A DNA stretch of 64,000 nt from CAZAZQ01 sp964489705 (GTDB lineage Bacteria; Zixibacteria; MSB-5A5; GN15; FEB-12), in NCBI GenBank assembly GCA_964489705.1, contig CAZAZQ010000003.1, positions 62,001 through 126,000 of the forward strand, given 5' to 3'. Below, in pieces: positions 61,098 through 64,000 of the stretch. A program made the translations under genes and the position numbers. Within the stretch, counting starts at the first letter, position 1; every line of letters begins with the position of its first letter. The notes under the pieces are model-generated. The model saw nothing but the letters and a program-made list of their open reading frames with translations. It was not told the origin of the DNA and did no database searches.

Positions 61098-61880
61098 CTA
61101 TGGACCCACATAAGTATGCTGTATCGGAATTGTGAAGCGGGTGCGGGCGTCGTCGTCAACTTCAATTGTGACCGAGCGGAAAAACGATTGGGTGCGTTTG
61201 GATGAGTTGAGCCGGACAACCGCGGTGGCGGATTCATGCGGCTGCAGGACGGCGGGAAGCCGTACTTTTACATAGTCGTCGGGCAGGTCTATGACGGATA
61301 TGTGAAGAGTGGAATCGGAAAGGTTCTCTATCGTGAAAGCCAAGGAGTCACCTCCTCTCATGGTGGAAGGAGACATGTACACCTTCGGCGGCGTAATTTT
61401 CAAGGGAAAGTATTCGGAGTCCGGGTGCTGGGCGACGGTGGCGGTGATGGTCAGCGGGATTTTATCGGGGCATTCGTTGGTGATAAAGTACGGGTGCTTG
61501 GAAACCTTGCCCCGGTATTTTTTGGTGTGAAAGGAAACATCGAGCTTGGTGCTGTCACCGACAGCCAACACCGAATCCGTCAACGGAACGGTGGTGCAAC
61601 CTCACCCGGGGACAATCTTTTTGATTCTCAGGGTGTCGTCACCGGCAGAATAAATCCAGAAGACATGGTTGACGGTCGAGAAAGGCGGGGTGAACCCGAA
61701 GTCAAAACTGGTTTCGGGAAGGTACAAGCGGGGACCGAGAGTGATACTGTCGGCGCCGTATTTGTTATCAGCCGCTTGAGCATGGAGTCCGATGGAGAGA
61801 ATAAAGACGAGGAAAAAGAAAGTAAGGCACCTATCACGGAGACGCCCGGCTTTGCCGTCTGACAGAAAAGAACGCTTCAT
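61098..61880 (-). CDS. DUF1573 exported protein, probable selenoprotein (in-frame TGA = Sec93)
   Basis: Read through the single TGA at 61602-61604, one continuous frame encodes 260 residues: a signal peptide (~20-40, CLTFFFLVFILSIGLHAQA), a DUF1573 domain (TSFDFGFTPPFSTVNHVFWIY, GDDTLRIKKIVPG-U-GCTT, LAVGDSTKLDVSFHTKKYRGK, HPYFITNECP) and a second beta-sandwich (~160-260). In DUF1573 proteins the motif after the KIVP-like strand is C-G-C-T; here the TGA sits at the first Cys, giving U93-G-C95-T. The frame stays open and family-like for 167 residues beyond it, which a random stop would not explain. A SECIS-like hairpin follows at once (61569-61593). Start ATG 61880 has no clear ribosome-binding site. 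If Sec is not inserted, the product would be a 92-residue truncate. Confidence 0.8.
61569..61604 (-). promoter_or_regulatory. Candidate bacterial SECIS element downstream of the Sec UGA
   Basis: Minus-strand RNA: UGA, 8 bases, then a hairpin with outer stem CACCG/CGGUG (61593-61589 with 61573-61569), a small U/UU internal loop, inner stem UCCG/CGGA and apical loop UUGA containing a G. The loop starts 18 nt after the UGA, inside the 16-37 nt range described for bacterial SECIS elements. Confidence 0.6.
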
Positions 61881-61960
61881 GGAAACCAAATATAGCGCCC
61901 GTTGCCTGCTTCGTCAATCGTTTCGTTCGGTTTTATCTCTTGTGATGGCTTCTTTCCGTA

Positions 61961-62005
61961 AGATGAAAAAAAAGAACCCCTCGGCTGTTTTCCTCGCCGA
62001 GGGGT
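61961..62005 (-). terminator. Terminator of the cohesin/dockerin-like sorted protein gene
   Basis: 9-bp stem ACCCCTCGG / CCGAGGGGT (61976-61984 with 61997-62005) with a 12-base loop; on the minus strand it is followed by a long T-run (complement of 61966-61973). Confidence 0.85.
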
Positions 62006-62038
62006 GCAGTTCTTCTACTTATAAGCTCAAAAGAAAGG

Positions 62039-64000
62039 CTACTTTATAAGCACCATTTTCTTCGTTTCGGTATGACCGAGAACCATCAGGCGGTAATAGT
62101 ATACCCCGCTTGCCACCGGGGCTCCGTTTTTGTCGGTGCCATCCCACTTGAATTGGTACCACCCGGCTTGATAGTGCTTTTGGAAACCGTACACCACTTG
62201 TCCCAAGCTGTTGAGGATTTGAAATTCAACTTCCGCGTGGTGCGGGAGGATAAAAGATATGCTGGTCGAGCTGTTGAACGGATTCGGATAATTCTGTTCG
62301 AGGACGAAGTTGTCGGGGAGGTACCCAGAGCCCGGTGAGCCGTGGCGATCCACAAGCACCTTGACCGCCGCCGCCCGGTTGGTGGCTGCCGACGCTTCAA
62401 TCAGCACTTGGGAGGGGGAGAAATGGAACACGTCGGAACTCGTGAGCGAGTCTCCTTGGAGAGAATAAATAAGCACGCGGGTGATGTTTTCCTTCTCGTT
62501 ATATGCGTACTTAACCGCCATTTCGTTTCCTTCGACCGAAAAGGAGGACAGTTTGCCCTCAAAAACGAGGAAGACTGCTCCCAGCGGTTCGGAGGTGCTG
62601 ATATGAATGATTTGCTCTTTCAAATCTTGGGTGAAGCGAGCAAGTTGCGGGGAGGAAGGATCCGGTTTAGCGTACGGTTCTGCATCTCCGACGATGACAA
62701 GGATTCCGTATTCCAAGTCCTCTACCGTGAGCACCTCACCGTCGGCATTCATGTCGGTGGCGGCGATTTGGATTTCCGGATTAATGGTAAAAACGACGGT
62801 GTCGTAAATAAAGTAATTGGTGAAAAGCACCATGTCGGCGATTTCGTATGCCTTTCCATTGAGGTTGATATCCCCGCGGTTAGGGTCAGGTTCACTGTAG
62901 ATATGAACATATCCCTCCTGATAATCGACAATCGGCAAAGAGGGATGAGTGTTTTCATGCTCCCGGCAGGAGGACGGCACCCCGGAAAAGCTCGGGAAGG
63001 TGTCTTGGCATGGAATGGGTAACCCCGTGCTTGTGAACACCTTTCGCGGAGTGTACATAGTGTCGCCCGAGTGCGAAAAAAGGAGGTTATCGTTGCAAGC
63101 CAGCCATAAGAACCGGAGCGGGGTAGTCGTACCCGCCAGGGTCATGTCGTTTGAAACCCGCAGGTGGAGCGTGAATAATTCGCTGGCGGACGTTGGGAAA
63201 TCAAAGCAGGAAGGATGAAGCCCGTTGAACATATCAGCCATGCTGATGATTCTCAGAGCGAACACATGTGAGGAGTCGGGAAGTTGTACTTGGTAGGAAC
63301 GGTACGTAAAATACTCCCACGTGCATTCCCTTAGAAATTCTCCTTCTTCAATATTTTGGAGGCTCAGCACCTTAGAATCGTAAACGATGACAAAATCGAA
63401 TCCACCGAGTTCCATGGGGTGATCAAATTCGTGAGTAAGGGTGACCGGGATTTTCACTTGTTCTCCCGGTAAGGCGTCATTGATACATCCTATAGACACC
63501 CGAAAGGTCGGGGAAGGCACAACGGTGAAAAAGAGGTTGCAGAAGCTCGTATCGGTTCCGTCCGTCGCTCCTACTACCACTTCGAAGGTTTTGTAGGCAA
63601 CGTCGGCAGGTGCGACAATGGAAAGGAGAGGAAACTCTCCCCATAGATGTATTTCCCCTGTGAATTTCGGAGAAATACGCTGCAAAAATGTCCGAATTCC
63701 TCCCCTCCACCAAGCTTCTTTACTCAAAGGGAGCCACACTTCGATACTTCCCGGCGCTGGGAGCGAATAGTTTTTCCCACACGCATTTTCCTCGAAAAAG
63801 GATGTGAACCGGGAGCTTCGAACGACCGTAGCGTAGAAAAAGCAGTTGTGTCCTTCCGAAGACGAATAGTCGTCATACGCTTCGATTTCGACTTCGTACG
63901 TTTTCCCTTCATCTTTTGGACGGGGATGAAACACCCACTCGCCGGTTTCCGGATTGATTTCTCCCGGTCCTCGAAGCAGGCGGTAGCGTATCGTTCCGAC
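62039..64000 (-). CDS. C-terminal part of a large secreted protein: Ig-like, cohesin-like and dockerin-like regions plus T9SS sorting domain (5' end outside the window)
   Basis: The frame is open to the window edge, so at least 653 residues are seen and the N-terminus is missing. From the visible start: a cadherin/Ig-like module (RYRLLRGPGEINPETGEW, YEVEIEAYDDYSSSE), repeated once more (~85-155). Next a cohesin-like domain (about 180-330: ALPGEQVKIPVTLTHEF, GGFDFVIVYDSKVLSLQNIE). A dockerin-like stretch with two calcium-loop-type motifs follows (GDINLNGKAYEIADMVLF and TDMNADGEVLTVEDLEYG). The end is a type A sorting domain (LEQNYPNPFNSSTSISF ... GAPVASGVYYYRLM ... KKMVLIK). Probably a surface adhesin or scaffold. 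Confidence 0.9.
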   Translation of the reverse strand, partial: VGTIRYRLLRGPGEINPETGEWVFHPRPKDEGKTYEVEIEAYDDYSSSEGHNCFFYATVVRSSRFTSFFEENACGKNYSLPAPGSIEVWLPLSKEAWWRGGIRTFLQRISPKFTGEIHLWGEFPLLSIVAPADVAYKTFEVVVGATDGTDTSFCNLFFTVVPSPTFRVSIGCINDALPGEQVKIPVTLTHEFDHPMELGGFDFVIVYDSKVLSLQNIEEGEFLRECTWEYFTYRSYQVQLPDSSHVFALRIISMADMFNGLHPSCFDFPTSASELFTLHLRVSNDMTLAGTTTPLRFLWLACNDNLLFSHSGDTMYTPRKVFTSTGLPIPCQDTFPSFSGVPSSCREHENTHPSLPIVDYQEGYVHIYSEPDPNRGDINLNGKAYEIADMVLFTNYFIYDTVVFTINPEIQIAATDMNADGEVLTVEDLEYGILVIVGDAEPYAKPDPSSPQLARFTQDLKEQIIHISTSEPLGAVFLVFEGKLSSFSVEGNEMAVKYAYNEKENITRVLIYSLQGDSLTSSDVFHFSPSQVLIEASAATNRAAAVKVLVDRHGSPGSGYLPDNFVLEQNYPNPFNSSTSISFILPHHAEVEFQILNSLGQVVYGFQKHYQAGWYQFKWDGTDKNGAPVASGVYYYRLMVLGHTETKKMVLIK

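Noticed and set aside
61602..61889. Treating the DUF1573 gene as a pseudogene or as two separate genes
   Set aside because: Only one stop interrupts the frame, it replaces a conserved Cys, the downstream part has no start codon with a ribosome-binding site, and a SECIS-like hairpin is present.

Overview
The window looks like a chromosomal segment of an anaerobic or microaerotolerant Gram-negative bacterium of the FCB superphylum or a neighbouring candidate phylum; Zixibacteria- or Marinimicrobia-like lineages would fit. The clues are secreted proteins ending in YPNPFN-type sorting domains (type IX secretion), a ten-PAS LuxR regulator without a kinase, a superoxide reductase/ferritin/rubrerythrin cluster beside cytochrome bd, GC-rich coding DNA and a normal bacterial code in which TGA ends genes such as metG. 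The lineage is inference; no rRNA is present.

Layout. (1) 1-5565: a tight housekeeping operon, metG-tatD-rsmA-pdxJ-like-rluD. The PdxJ-family member has lost every signature active-site histidine. (2) 5567-7549: an AT-rich UvrD-like helicase gene, apparently foreign, directly after rluD and followed by a tRNA-Arg(TCT) on the opposite strand. (3) 7991-10575: enolase and a DUF2953/YtfJ pair. (4) 10839-15191: a 1450-residue ten-PAS LuxR-type regulator. (5) 15504-20739, minus strand: cydAB with a ZIP metal transporter, then an oxidative-stress group (superoxide reductase, ferritin, rubrerythrin). (6) 21069-26718: an unknown protein with an AbiGi/DUF2971-like C-terminus, a secreted subtilisin overlapping it tail to tail, a DUF6125-like protein, and a PhaR-N/phasin-like protein flanked by a duplicated intergenic repeat.

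(7) 26959-52433: a large surface-polysaccharide locus: asparagine synthase, acyl carrier protein, left-handed beta-helix acyltransferase, membrane-anchored SGNH hydrolase, Wzx flippase, three CapK/PaaK-like adenylate-forming ligases, a Wzy/WaaL-type polymerase or ligase, a second AsnB-like protein without the glutaminase cysteine, four glycosyltransferases, a second SGNH protein with a replaced nucleophile, a NodB-like protein and a giant secreted beta-helix/FN3 protein. No priming transferase or Wza/Wzc exporter is seen. (8) 52540-64000: nadE, a lipoprotein, a DUF5684 membrane protein, a secreted thioredoxin-domain protein (DUF255), a Cys-rich exported protein, a GlcD-type oxidase, an exported bleomycin-hydrolase-like peptidase, a DUF1573 protein and the end of a cohesin/dockerin-like sorted protein.

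Most exciting observation: the DUF1573 gene at 61098-61880 (minus) is interrupted by one in-frame TGA exactly where the family has the first cysteine of its CGCT motif, and a bacterial SECIS-like hairpin starts 8 nt after the TGA. This is best explained as a selenoprotein that automatic annotation would split in two. Second is the PdxJ-family protein in which five canonical histidines are replaced at exactly the canonical positions while the fold motifs remain.
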